64,000 nucleotides of DNA, taken from contig NZ_JANZYO010000002.1 in the NCBI RefSeq assembly GCF_025506335.1, forward strand, positions 482,221-546,220, in the 5' to 3' direction. Made by a program: the position numbers and the translations under genes. Every line of letters starts with the position of its first letter. Position 1 is the stretch's first letter. Under the pieces are notes generated by a model, which was not told the DNA's origin, made no database searches, and saw only the letters and a list, made by a program, of their open reading frames with translations. The stretch comes from Mumia quercus (GTDB lineage Bacteria > Actinomycetota > Actinomycetes > Propionibacteriales > Nocardioidaceae). Positions 8,237 to 16,291 of the stretch are shown in pieces.

Positions 8237-9625
8237 ATGACCGCCCAGCCCGTTCCGTACCGCACCGTCAACCCCGCCACCGGAGTCGAGGTCCGCCGGT
8301 ACGAGACCGCGACCGACGCCGAGATCGCCCAGGCGCTCGACCGTGCCGAGGCCGCGTACCGCGAGTGGAGCCAGCTCACCCTCGCCGACCGCGCGGCACG
8401 AGTGGCCGCGTTCGGCCGCCTCTTCGCTGAGCGCGCCGACGAGCTCGGGGCGATCGCCGCCGAGGAGATGGGCAAGTCGGTGAGCGAGGGCGCCGGTGAG
8501 GCGAGCTTCTCGGGCGACATCTTCGCCTACTACGCCGACAACGCCGAGACGCTGCTCGCCGACCAGCCTCTGACCGTCTCCGGCGACGCGAGCGCGGTCG
8601 TCCAGCGCCGCCCGATCGGCGTGGTGCTCGGCATCATGCCGTGGAACTACCCGTACTACCAGGTGGCCCGCTTCGCCGCGCCCAACCTGGTGCTCGGCAA
8701 CACGGTGCTGCTCAAGCACGCCGAGTCGGTGCCGCGCGCGGCAGAGGTCATCGCCGACCTCGCCCGCGAGGCGGGGCTGCCCGACGGCGTCTACACGAAC
8801 CTGTACGCCTCGCACGAGCAGGTCGGCCAGATCATCGACGACCCCCGCGTGCAGGGCGTCTCGCTCACCGGATCGGAGCGGGCCGGCAGCGCCGTGGCCG
8901 CGCGGGCCGGCGCCGCGCTGAAGAAGTGCGTCCTCGAGCTCGGCGGCTCCGACCCGTACATCGTCCTAGACACCGACGACGTCGCCTCCGCCGCGCGGCT
9001 CGCGTGGTCGGTGCGCCTGAGCAACATGGGCCAGGCGTGCAACTCGAACAAGCGCATGATCGTGCACGAGAGCATCGCCGACGCGTTCGTCGCCGAGCTC
9101 ACCGCGCTCGCCGACGGGCTGGTGCCCGGTGACCCGACCGACCCGAAGCCGGGGACGTACCTCCCGCTCTCGTCGCGCGCCGCCGCCGAGACGCTCGCCG
9201 CGCAGATCGAGGACGCCGTCTCCAAGGGTGCGACGCTGCACGCCGGCGGCATCCTCGAGCCGGGCCCCGCCGCGTACCTCTCCCCCGCCGTCCTCTCCGG
9301 AGTCACGCCGCAGATGCGCGCGTACGACGAGGAGCTGTTCGGACCCGTCGCCGTCGTCTACGCGGTCAAGGACGAGGACGAGGCGGTCGCGCTCGCCAAC
9401 GCGTCGGCGTACGGGCTCGGTGGCGCCGTGTTCAGCACGGACCCCGAGCGTGCGCGACGTGTGGCCGAGCGGCTCGAGGTCGGCATGGCGAACGTGAACA
9501 CGCCGGCCGGCGAGGGCACCGAGATCCCCTTCGGTGGTGTGAAGCGCTCCGGCTTCGGCCGCGAGCTCGGGCCGCTGGGGATCGACGAGTTCGCCAACAA
9601 GCGCGTGTTCTACGTGGAGCGTTGA
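8237..9625 (+). CDS. NAD(P)-dependent aldehyde dehydrogenase, succinate-semialdehyde type
   Basis: A 462-residue aldehyde dehydrogenase. The cofactor region GIMPWNYPYYQ, the general base Glu in LELGGSDP and the nucleophilic Cys in GQACNSNKR are intact, as is the C-terminal EIPFGGVKRSGFGRELG. Length and motifs resemble SSADH (GabD/YneI-like) enzymes, which oxidise the aldehyde left by oxidative deamination of polyamine or GABA-route intermediates. ATG 8237 follows AGAGGAG; the frame extends further upstream but without support. It sits between the oxidase complex and a second oxidase, consistent with removing their aldehyde product. Confidence 0.9.
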   Translation: MTAQPVPYRTVNPATGVEVRRYETATDAEIAQALDRAEAAYREWSQLTLADRAARVAAFGRLFAERADELGAIAAEEMGKSVSEGAGEASFSGDIFAYYADNAETLLADQPLTVSGDASAVVQRRPIGVVLGIMPWNYPYYQVARFAAPNLVLGNTVLLKHAESVPRAAEVIADLAREAGLPDGVYTNLYASHEQVGQIIDDPRVQGVSLTGSERAGSAVAARAGAALKKCVLELGGSDPYIVLDTDDVASAARLAWSVRLSNMGQACNSNKRMIVHESIADAFVAELTALADGLVPGDPTDPKPGTYLPLSSRAAAETLAAQIEDAVSKGATLHAGGILEPGPAAYLSPAVLSGVTPQMRAYDEELFGPVAVVYAVKDEDEAVALANASAYGLGGAVFSTDPERARRVAERLEVGMANVNTPAGEGTEIPFGGVKRSGFGRELGPLGIDEFANKRVFYVER

Positions 9626-9626
9626 C

Positions 9627-11012
9627 ATGGGCTATCGCAACGGCGACGTCTCGCACTGGATGCACGCGGGCAAAGCCCCGGCCTTCGGGCCCGCCACGCT
9701 GGAGGACGCCTACGACCTGGTCGTGATCGGGGGCGGCCTGACCGGCCTGTGGACCGCGTACTACGCGATCGAGCGCGACCCGGCGGCACGGATCCTCGTG
9801 CTCGAGGCCGCGGAGGTCGGGTACGGGGCGTCCGGGCGCAACGGCGGGTGGCTCTCGCCGCTGCTGCCGGGCAACCGGGCGGTGTACGCGCGGAAGTCGC
9901 CGCACGGCACGCAGGGTGTCCTCGACTTCCAGCACGAGATGTTCGGGGCGATCGACGAGGTGCTCGCGGTGCTCGACCGCGAGGGCGTCGACGCCGACCA
10001 GGTGCGGGGCGGGCAGCTGACCCTCGCACCCACGCCGGCTGCGATGGCCCGGGTCAAGGCGACCCGCGAGGCGCACCTGCGCTACGGGTACGAGCCGTCC
10101 CAGGCGGTCCTGCTCGACGTCGACGAGACCCGTGCTCGGGTGAACTCGGCGACGGCGCGCGGCGGCCTGTTCTACCCCGACACCGCCCGCGTCGACCCGG
10201 CGAAGCTGACCCGCGGGCTGGCCGAGGTCCTGCGCCGTCGCGGGGTCACGATCAGCGAGCAGACCCCGGCGGCCGAGGTGACGGCCCACCGCGTACGGAC
10301 CCGCCGCGGCTCGATCGAGGCGGGCCGGATCGCCGTCTGCCTGGAGGCGTACACGAGCACGCTCCTCGGCGGGCGCCGGGTGATCCCGGTGAACTCGTCG
10401 ATGATCGTGACCGACCCGCTCCCCGCCTCGGCGTGGGAGCAGATCGGGTGGGAGGGGCGCGAGTGCCTCAACGACTCCGCCCACACGTTCGTCTACGCGC
10501 AGCGCACGGCCGACGACCGGATCGCGATCGGCGGGCGCGGGACGCCGTACAAGTACGGCTCGGGGACGCCGGGTGACGGTGCGTCGGACGCGCGGACGAC
10601 CACCAACCTGCGCGAGCGGCTGGAGTCGATGTTCCCCGGGGTCTACTTCCCTGTCGCCCACGCCTGGCGTGGCGTGATCGGGGTGACCCGCGACTGGTGC
10701 GCGAACGTGACGTACGACGCGCGCACCGGGGTGGGCGTCGTGTACGGGTTCGCCGGGCACGGCGTCACGGCGACCAACCTGGCCGCGCGGACCCTCCTGG
10801 ACCGGTTCGAGGGGGTCGACTCCACGCTCGCCCGGCTGCCGTGGAACGACTACCGCACCCGCCAGTGGGAGCCCGAGCCGCTGCGGTGGATGGGCGTCCG
10901 CGGCATGTACGTGCTGTTCGGGCTGGCCGACCGCTGGGAGGAGCGGACGCAGGCCGAGAAGACCGCCCTGCCCGCGCGGATCGGGTCGAGGATCGCCGGT
11001 CTGCACGAATGA
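9627..11012 (+). CDS. FAD-dependent amine oxidase (DAO family, gamma-glutamylputrescine-oxidase-like)
   Basis: A 461-residue DAO-family flavoprotein. It has VVIGGGLTGLWTAYYAIERD, the family loop GYGASGRNGGWLSPLLPG, and a C-terminal GFAGHGVTATNLAARTL FAD-contact segment. The N-terminal tryptophan-containing extension before the Rossmann motif (SHWMHAG) resembles PuuB-type proteins. It starts one base after the aldehyde dehydrogenase stop, so it is the last gene of the catabolic operon. With PotABCD-like uptake this suggests a polyamine-type route, but no gamma-glutamylputrescine synthetase is present, so the true substrate may differ from that of PuuB. Confidence 0.85.
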   Translation: MGYRNGDVSHWMHAGKAPAFGPATLEDAYDLVVIGGGLTGLWTAYYAIERDPAARILVLEAAEVGYGASGRNGGWLSPLLPGNRAVYARKSPHGTQGVLDFQHEMFGAIDEVLAVLDREGVDADQVRGGQLTLAPTPAAMARVKATREAHLRYGYEPSQAVLLDVDETRARVNSATARGGLFYPDTARVDPAKLTRGLAEVLRRRGVTISEQTPAAEVTAHRVRTRRGSIEAGRIAVCLEAYTSTLLGGRRVIPVNSSMIVTDPLPASAWEQIGWEGRECLNDSAHTFVYAQRTADDRIAIGGRGTPYKYGSGTPGDGASDARTTTNLRERLESMFPGVYFPVAHAWRGVIGVTRDWCANVTYDARTGVGVVYGFAGHGVTATNLAARTLLDRFEGVDSTLARLPWNDYRTRQWEPEPLRWMGVRGMYVLFGLADRWEERTQAEKTALPARIGSRIAGLHE

Positions 11013-11021
11013 TCGGGACGC

Positions 11022-11060
11022 GGCCGGGTGGTGCCCCGTGGGGGAAGGCACCGCCCGGCC
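11022..11060 (+). terminator. Strong intrinsic terminator after the catabolic operon
   Basis: GGCCGGGTGGTGCC at 11022-11035 pairs with GGCACCGCCCGGCC at 11047-11060, 13 of 14 positions, with an 11-base loop. It begins nine bases after the stop of the last oxidase gene and before the promoter of the next gene. No T-run follows. Confidence 0.7.
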
Positions 11061-11089
11061 GCCGTCTCTCCGTCACCTACAGTGGCGGC

Positions 11090-11617
11090 ATGACGGTCCG
11101 CACGACGCCCACCGCGGGGCTGACCCGCGGGACCGTGCGTACGGTCCGCGCCACGACCGTGGCGACCACGACCGTGGCGCTGAGCCTGGCGGCGCACCTC
11201 GCGGGTGGCGGACAGGCCCCCGGATGGGGCGCTGTCGCCGCCGTCGGTGCGCTCACGGGCGCCGTCTCCTGGCGTGCCAGCGGTCACCGGTGGCGCCGGC
11301 GAGACCTGCTCGCCGCCTTCCTGCTCGCCCAAGGCGCGGTCCACCTTCTCAGCATGGCCTCCGCGCCCCAGACGACGTCGCCGGTCGCGATGGTCGTCGC
11401 CCACGTCCTCGCCGCGGGTGCGCTCGTGGTGTCGGTCCGGCACGGCGAGCAGGTGCTCTGGTCGGTCGTCGAGGCGCTGGCCCTGCGCGCCTCGCGCGTC
11501 CCGGTGCTTGCTGCACCTCGACCCGTCCGACAGCTCGCGGTCGCCGCCCCCTCTCCTCGGCCGGTCACGGTCTGGACCTCCCGCGGCCTCAGCCAGCGCG
11601 GCCCGCCCACTTCCTGA
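11090..11617 (+). CDS. Hypothetical multi-pass membrane protein next to the copper genes
   Basis: A 175-residue protein with three or four hydrophobic segments (TTTVALSLAAHLAG, WGAVAAVGALTGAVSW, LLAAFLLAQGAVHLL, VAMVVAHVLAAGALVVSV) and a basic, proline-rich C-terminal tail. ATG 11090 is preceded by TACAGT and exactly six bases, so the mRNA is probably leaderless. It lies 39 bases before copC in the same direction, in the position where membrane proteins often sit in CopC clusters. I do not recognise the family; a role in copper handling is inference from context only. Confidence 0.7.
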   Translation: MTVRTTPTAGLTRGTVRTVRATTVATTTVALSLAAHLAGGGQAPGWGAVAAVGALTGAVSWRASGHRWRRRDLLAAFLLAQGAVHLLSMASAPQTTSPVAMVVAHVLAAGALVVSVRHGEQVLWSVVEALALRASRVPVLAAPRPVRQLAVAAPSPRPVTVWTSRGLSQRGPPTS

Positions 11618-11656
11618 CGCCCTCGTTCCATCCTCCTCATCTCGTCAGGAAGACCC

Positions 11657-12265
11657 ATGACTCGTTCTGCCCTGCTCAGACGCGCCCTCGGCGCGGCCGT
11701 CGGCACCGCTCTCACCGCGGTCGCCCTCGGCGTGAGCGCCGCACCTGCCGGCGCCCACAGCGCTCTCGTCGACTCCACGCCGCGGGAGGGCCAGACCCTC
11801 ACCGCCGCCCCGACCACCATCGAGCTCACCTACAGCGAGGACGTCCAGGAGATCGGCGCCTTCGTCGCTCTGCGCGACGCCGACGACGCCGTCGTCGCCG
11901 AGCTGGAGCCACGCATCTCCGGCGCCGTCGTCACAGCCCAGGTCCCCACCACGCTCGCCGCCGGCCGCTACAGCGTCGTATGGCGCGTGGTCTCGTCCGA
12001 CGGTCACCCCATCCAGGGCGCGATCCCGTTCTCGGTGGAGGGCGCTGCCCCTTCCCCCACCCCCACCCCCTCGCCGGAGACCACCGCACCTCCCGCGAAG
12101 GCCGACCAGACCGACGCGGCCAGCGAGGAGGACGACAGCGACGGCACCCCTGTCCTGGTGGTCGCGCTCGCGGCGGTCGCCGCCGTCGTCGCCCTCGGCA
12201 CTGCCGCGCTGGTCGCCCGGCGCCGCAACCGCACTCGTACGAACCGCTCGGAGGAGAACCGATGA
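11657..12265 (+). CDS. copC: CopC-domain copper-resistance protein
   Basis: A 202-residue exported protein. It has an N-terminal signal peptide ending near APAGA, directly followed by HSALVDSTPREGQTL, so the mature N-terminus would begin with the copper-ligand histidine typical of CopC. The beta-sandwich segment ends YSVVWRVVSSDGHPIQGAIPFSV with the conserved D-G-H-P. A PTPTPSP-rich linker, an acidic stretch and one C-terminal membrane helix with a basic tail follow, so it is anchored facing outward. It overlaps the PCu(A)C gene by ATGA. It should bind or deliver copper at the cell surface. Confidence 0.9.
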   Translation: MTRSALLRRALGAAVGTALTAVALGVSAAPAGAHSALVDSTPREGQTLTAAPTTIELTYSEDVQEIGAFVALRDADDAVVAELEPRISGAVVTAQVPTTLAAGRYSVVWRVVSSDGHPIQGAIPFSVEGAAPSPTPTPSPETTAPPAKADQTDAASEEDDSDGTPVLVVALAAVAAVVALGTAALVARRRNRTRTNRSEENR

Positions 12266-12804
12266 AGGCCACCCGTTTCCGCACCCCCCGCCGGATCCTG
12301 GTCGCCGCCACCGCGCTCCTCACCCTCTCGGCGCTGGCCGCCTGCGGCAGCGACGAGAGCGCGGACGCCGACGCACCCCGTACGCAGGCCGACGCCGTCA
12401 CGGTGTCCGAACCATGGATCAAGGCCGCCGACAAGGGCATGACCGGCGGGTTCGCGCAGCTGGCCAACAAGGGCGACGAGGACGTCACCGTGGTCTCGGC
12501 CTCGAGCGCTGCGGCGCAGAGTGTCGAGCTGCACGAGATGGCCAAGGACCCCGACACGGGCGCCATGGTGATGCAGGAACGTGAGGACGGGCTGCCGATC
12601 GCGGGCGGCTCGACAGCTGAGCTGGCGCCCGGTGGTGACCACCTCATGTTCATCGGGCTCACCGGCCCGCTCGCCGCCGGCCAGGAGGTCGAGGTGACCT
12701 TGACCTTCGCCGACGACTCGGAGCTGACCTTCTCGGCGCCGGCGCGCTCGTTCAGCGGAGCGGAGGAAGAGTACGACCCCCACGCGGGCGGCCACGATGG
12801 GTGA
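12262..12804 (+). CDS. PCu(A)C-type copper chaperone lipoprotein
   Basis: A 180-residue lipoprotein with lipobox LAAC near residue 28. It matches the PCu(A)C (DUF461) family: the copper site His-x-Met appears as HEM, a further Met pair lies about ten residues on (AMVM), and the second H-x-M appears as HLM near the C-terminal beta sandwich. Such proteins hold Cu(I) outside the membrane and can pass it to cytochrome oxidase. GAGGAG precedes ATG 12262, which overlaps the copC stop. The histidine-rich end (DPHAGGHDG) may add copper ligands. Confidence 0.9.
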   Translation: MKATRFRTPRRILVAATALLTLSALAACGSDESADADAPRTQADAVTVSEPWIKAADKGMTGGFAQLANKGDEDVTVVSASSAAAQSVELHEMAKDPDTGAMVMQEREDGLPIAGGSTAELAPGGDHLMFIGLTGPLAAGQEVEVTLTFADDSELTFSAPARSFSGAEEEYDPHAGGHDG

Positions 12805-14038
12805 CCCGGCGCGGCTGAGTCGTCGCCGCCTCCTGACCACGGGTGCTGCCGCGGCCGGGGGCGCCGTGATCGGCGCCGCCGGGGGTGCCGTAGGCGCGCG
12901 GGCCCTGGCGTCGTCGTCCGACGACGACGCGGCGTCCGCGCTGCACGGGAGCGCGACGGTCGCGTTCCACGGACCGCACCAGGCCGGGATCCTCACCCCA
13001 CCGCAGGCGTTCGCGACCTGGATCGCGTTCGACCTGCGCGACGGCGTCGACCGCGAGGCGGCGACCCGGCTGATGCGGATCTGGACCGAGGACTCCTCAC
13101 GGCTGGCCGAGGGACGTCCTGGGCTCACCGACACCGAGCCCGAGCTGGCGACGGCACCGGGACGGCTGACGGTGACGGTCGGGTTCGGCCCCGGGTTCTT
13201 CGTCGCGACAGGGACCGAGGACCGCGCCCCGCGGTGGCTCCGTCCGCTCCCGGCGTTCTCGATCGATCGCCTCGACGAGCGGTGGAACGGGGGCGACCTG
13301 GTCCTCCAGATCTGTGCCGACGATCCCGTCACGGTGAGCCACGTGACGCGCCTGCTCGCGAAGGAGGCGCGCACCTTCGTCACCGTGCGGTGGGTGCAGC
13401 ACGGGTTCCGGAGGGCCCGCGGCTCGGAGGCCGAGGGCACGACGATGCGCAACCTCATGGGCCAGGTCGACGGGACCCGGAACGTCACGGCGGCCGAGGC
13501 CGACCGGCTGGTCTGGATCGGCGCGGAGTCGGCGCGGCGGTTCGGGGAGCAGCCGGAGTGGATCACCGGCGGCACCTCGCTGGTGATCCGGCGGATCGCG
13601 ATGAACCTCGACACGTGGGACGAGCTCGACCGGCCGGCGCGTGAGGAGTCGATCGGTCGCCGGCTCGCCGACGGCGCGCCACTGACCGGGAAGCGGGAGC
13701 ACGACGAGCCGGACCTCGAGGCGCGCGACGAGCTCGGGCTCGAGAAGATCGCGTCGTTCGCGCACATCCGGCGTGCCCGCAGCGAGGACCCGGACGAGCG
13801 CTTCCTCCGCCGGTCGTACAACTACGACCAGGCACCGGCCGCCGGGACGATGTCGGACTCCGGACAGGTCTTCGTGTCCTTCCAGGCCGACGTCGAGGCG
13901 CAGTTCCTGCCGATCCAGCGCAGGCTCGACGAGCTCGACCTCCTCAACCAGTGGACGACGCCGATCGGGTCGGCGGTGTTCGCGGTACCGCCGGGCGTAC
14001 GACCCGGCGACTGGTGGGGGTCCACCCTGCTCGGCTGA
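12797..14038 (+). CDS. Tat-exported DyP-type heme peroxidase (EfeB-like)
   Basis: A 413-residue protein with a twin-arginine signal (SRRRLLTTG near residues 8-16) and a glycine/alanine-rich hydrophobic stretch. The DyP signature appears as GQVDGT, followed by the family segment EWITGGTSLVIRRIAMNLDTWD, and a heme-ligand-type AHIRRAR in the C-terminal third. DyP peroxidases reduce hydrogen peroxide using a heme cofactor; EfeB members act at the cell surface with iron uptake or heme. The start overlaps the PCu(A)C gene by eight bases, making a copC-PCu(A)C-DyP operon that couples copper binding and peroxide removal. Confidence 0.9.
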   Translation: MGDPARLSRRRLLTTGAAAAGGAVIGAAGGAVGARALASSSDDDAASALHGSATVAFHGPHQAGILTPPQAFATWIAFDLRDGVDREAATRLMRIWTEDSSRLAEGRPGLTDTEPELATAPGRLTVTVGFGPGFFVATGTEDRAPRWLRPLPAFSIDRLDERWNGGDLVLQICADDPVTVSHVTRLLAKEARTFVTVRWVQHGFRRARGSEAEGTTMRNLMGQVDGTRNVTAAEADRLVWIGAESARRFGEQPEWITGGTSLVIRRIAMNLDTWDELDRPAREESIGRRLADGAPLTGKREHDEPDLEARDELGLEKIASFAHIRRARSEDPDERFLRRSYNYDQAPAAGTMSDSGQVFVSFQADVEAQFLPIQRRLDELDLLNQWTTPIGSAVFAVPPGVRPGDWWGSTLLG

Positions 14039-14044
14039 GCCGGA

Positions 14045-14090
14045 CGGCCCTCACTCCGCGCGCGGGCGACCGTCGCCGGAGTGAGGGCCG
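14045..14090. terminator. Bidirectional terminator between DyP and ABM genes
   Basis: CGGCCCTCACTCCG (14045-14058) and CGGAGTGAGGGCCG (14077-14090) form a perfect 14-base stem with an 18-base loop. It starts seven bases after the peroxidase stop and its right arm encodes the last codons of the convergent small gene, so it can terminate both transcripts. Confidence 0.8.
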
Positions 14091-14395
14091 TAAGCGCGGG
14101 TCACGGTCGCGACCCGCACGCGGTAGTCCGCGTACCAGACGTCGCGCCCGCGCTGCTGCGCGACGAGGTGCTCGGCGACCTGCTTCCACGCGGCGGCAGC
14201 GGCGTCGTCACGCCAGTACGAGACGGTGAGACCCAGCCCGTCGCGCGCAGACTCGATGCCGAGGTAGCCCGGCTGCTCGCTCGCGAGCGCGGCCATCCGC
14301 GCGGACATGACGTCGTACCCCTGGTCTGTCTCGGAGCGCAGCGACGTGAAGATCACCGCCGTGTACGGAGGCTCGGGTGTCTCGGCGAACGTCAT
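14051..14395 (-). CDS. Antibiotic-biosynthesis-monooxygenase-like (ABM) domain protein
   Basis: A 114-residue dimeric alpha/beta-barrel (ABM/EthD-like) protein: PPYTAVIFTSLRS, MAALASEQPGYLGIESARD and TVSYWRDDAAAAAWK follow the usual family order. Such small proteins include quinol monooxygenases and heme-degrading enzymes, but no substrate can be assigned. ATG 14395 is preceded by TACGGT and exactly six bases, a leaderless arrangement; the upstream extension of the frame is not supported. The last codons overlap the terminator stem shared with the convergent peroxidase gene. Confidence 0.85.
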   Translation of the reverse strand: MTFAETPEPPYTAVIFTSLRSETDQGYDVMSARMAALASEQPGYLGIESARDGLGLTVSYWRDDAAAAAWKQVAEHLVAQQRGRDVWYADYRVRVATVTRAYGPHSGDGRPRAE

Positions 14396-14411
14396 CGGCC
14401 CACCGTAGCGA

Positions 14412-15701
14412 TCAGGCGGCCGCGTCGTGCGGCTCGGCGACCAGGGCGCGGAGGAGGCGGAGCCGCTCGCGCGCGAGATGTCGGGTCGTCCGTCGTCGGT
14501 CGGGCACCGGGGTGCCACCGGCGAGCGAGAAGAAGGTCGTCCCGTCTCCCGCGCTCCGGGTGTGCAGCCTGCCTGCGTGCACGAGGTGGTGGCACCGGGC
14601 GCAGAGGCCGACGAGTCGGTCGAGATCGGTCAGCCCGAGGTCGCGCACCCACCAGTCGAGGTGGTGGATCTCAAGGGTGGTGTGGTCACAGCCGGGGTTG
14701 CCGCACCGCCCTCCTTGGCGGACCATGATCGCCGACCGCTGCGCGGGGGTCGCGAGCCGCTCGCTGCGGCCGACGTTGAGCACCGAGGCCTGCGGCAACG
14801 ACCCGCTCGTGAACCCGTCGGTGAGGATGCCCGTGACGTCGGCGTCACAGAGCAGCGAACCGAGCAGCCGGTCTCCGATCACGCCCCACCCCTGGAGCCT
14901 TGCAGGCTCGGCGGCGGCGTCGCCGCGCAGCCGATCGAGGTCGACGGTCACGTGGAGTTGCGGTCGGATGCCCTTGCGGGTCGGCAGCCCGTGCTCGAGG
15001 ACGGCGGCGAGCAGTGCGTCGAGCCCGGCGAGCCGTCGCTCGGCGGGCGAACGCCGGTCGTCGCGGTCGGACGTGCTGCCGAGCGAGTCGAGCACGGTCT
15101 TGAGCTTGGCTCCGGTCGGGATGTCGAGGAAGCCGTTGACGGCGTACCCGTCGCCCACGCGGCTCACCTGCAGGTCGCGCTTGTCCATGCCGCGGATGTA
15201 CGCCTCGTCGAGGCTGTCGGGGTGGATCGCGTCGATCCACGCCCGCACCTCCTCGCGCAGCGCCGCCGGCTCGTGCGACTCGGCGACGCTCAGCAGGTAG
15301 TCGGTCCCGAGCGAGATGATCTCCTCCCCCGCCTTGACCAGGCCCGAGGAGAACTCGTGCACGTGCGGGAGCCGCACCCGCCCCTCGGCGAGCGCCTCGC
15401 GTACGGCGGGAAGCCGCCGCAGCGTGCGGCCCGCCGTCGTCGGCTTGCCGGCCTCCGTGGCCGAGAGACGCAGCGTCCGCCGCGCCCATGCCTTGAGCGT
15501 CGGCGCCCCGTCGTCCTCCGGGCCCCCGCACTGCGCGAACGCCTCCAGCGTCATGGCCTTGATGCCGTCGAGCCGGTCTTGGGCGTCCTGGACGGCCCGG
15601 AGGACCTCTGCCTTCTCCGCGTTCGTCGCCAGGTCGAGAGGAGCGTCGAGCAGCGCCCGCACCGCTCGGCGCAGGTCGTCTGTCAACGTCGGATCAAGCA
15701 C
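14412..15701 (-). CDS. 13E12-repeat-family DUF222/HNH endonuclease-like protein
   Basis: A 429-residue protein of the DUF222-HNH family, called 13E12 repeats in mycobacteria. The helical DUF222 domain fills about residues 1-320. The C-terminal HNH module has CGNPGC, EIHHLDWW and CARCHHLVH, with zinc-binding cysteines and catalytic histidines intact, so a nuclease function is plausible. GTG 15701 is preceded by TAGACT and six bases (leaderless). Immediately upstream is a LexA-like site (15715-15730); members of this family in Mycobacterium tuberculosis are also SOS-regulated. These genes are often multicopy in actinobacteria. Confidence 0.9.
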   Translation of the reverse strand: MLDPTLTDDLRRAVRALLDAPLDLATNAEKAEVLRAVQDAQDRLDGIKAMTLEAFAQCGGPEDDGAPTLKAWARRTLRLSATEAGKPTTAGRTLRRLPAVREALAEGRVRLPHVHEFSSGLVKAGEEIISLGTDYLLSVAESHEPAALREEVRAWIDAIHPDSLDEAYIRGMDKRDLQVSRVGDGYAVNGFLDIPTGAKLKTVLDSLGSTSDRDDRRSPAERRLAGLDALLAAVLEHGLPTRKGIRPQLHVTVDLDRLRGDAAAEPARLQGWGVIGDRLLGSLLCDADVTGILTDGFTSGSLPQASVLNVGRSERLATPAQRSAIMVRQGGRCGNPGCDHTTLEIHHLDWWVRDLGLTDLDRLVGLCARCHHLVHAGRLHTRSAGDGTTFFSLAGGTPVPDRRRTTRHLARERLRLLRALVAEPHDAAA

Positions 15702-15707
15702 AGGTAC

Positions 15708-15730
15708 AGTCTATTCGAACGCATGAGCGA
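15708..15730 (-). promoter_or_regulatory. Leaderless promoter with LexA-like SOS box for the HNH gene
   Basis: TCGAAC (15715-15720), four bases, then GAGCGA (15725-15730) match 10 of 12 specified positions of the actinobacterial SOS box TCGAAC-N4-GTTCGA. On the minus strand it lies directly upstream of the -10 hexamer TAGACT (15713-15708), which is six bases from the GTG at 15701. LexA binding would block this promoter, predicting DNA-damage induction. Confidence 0.65.
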
Positions 15731-15774
15731 TTCTCTAGACGTTTGCCCCGGCTTGTGGAGAGCGCTGCGGCGCG

Positions 15775-16266
15775 CTAGCCGACGTAGATGCAGAACGGGT
15801 GCCCGGCGGGGTCAGCGAACACGAACAACGGCTCCTCGTCGTCATCGAAGCGGTCGAAGAGCTGCACCGCGCCGAGCGCGAGCGCGCGTTCGCGCTGGCG
15901 GAGGAGGGCGTCGGTGTCCGCCACGACCATGTCGAGGTGCAGCATCTGACGCTGACCGGAGGGGCTGGGCGGCGACTCGGCGCTCCACTCGGCGGGCCGG
16001 TGGTCCGGCTCGCGCTGGAACGCGAGCGCCCGCCCGTCGTGCCGGGCACCGGGCGACGACCACAGCACCAGCCAGTCCTCTCCTCGCGGGTCGGGCTCTC
16101 CCGGAGCGGGAGGCTCGTCGCCGGGGCGATAGGTGTACCCGAGCAGCTCGCGGTAGAACTCGGCGAGCGCGCGGGGGTCGAGGCAGTCCAGGACGACTGC
16201 GGCGACGAGGGGGACGTCGGCGGCGCGGGCCTCCTCGTACGGGCCCGGCTCAGGTGTCTGCGACAT
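15775..16266 (-). CDS. VOC-superfamily (glyoxalase-like) protein
   Basis: A 163-residue vicinal-oxygen-chelate fold protein. The opening VPLVAAVVLDCLDPRALAEFYRELLGY, middle QMLHLDMVVADTDAL and ending LFVFADPAGHPFCIYVG follow the two beta-alpha-beta-beta-beta modules of the family. Actinobacterial members of this type are usually of unknown function or linked to resistance or detoxification. ATG 16266 has GGGAG immediately upstream, and TACGGT exactly six bases away could drive a leaderless mRNA; the longer upstream frame is not supported. It is transcribed in the same direction as the GlxA-type regulator upstream, with a 25-base gap. Confidence 0.85.
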   Translation of the reverse strand: MSQTPEPGPYEEARAADVPLVAAVVLDCLDPRALAEFYRELLGYTYRPGDEPPAPGEPDPRGEDWLVLWSSPGARHDGRALAFQREPDHRPAEWSAESPPSPSGQRQMLHLDMVVADTDALLRQRERALALGAVQLFDRFDDDEEPLFVFADPAGHPFCIYVG

Positions 16267-16291
16267 CTCCCGACCGTACGGGCTGGCGGGC

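Noticed and set aside
12050-12078. C-rich repeat run (CCCCCAC units)
   Set aside because: It is the codons of the PTPTPSP linker in CopC, not a regulatory or mobile repeat.
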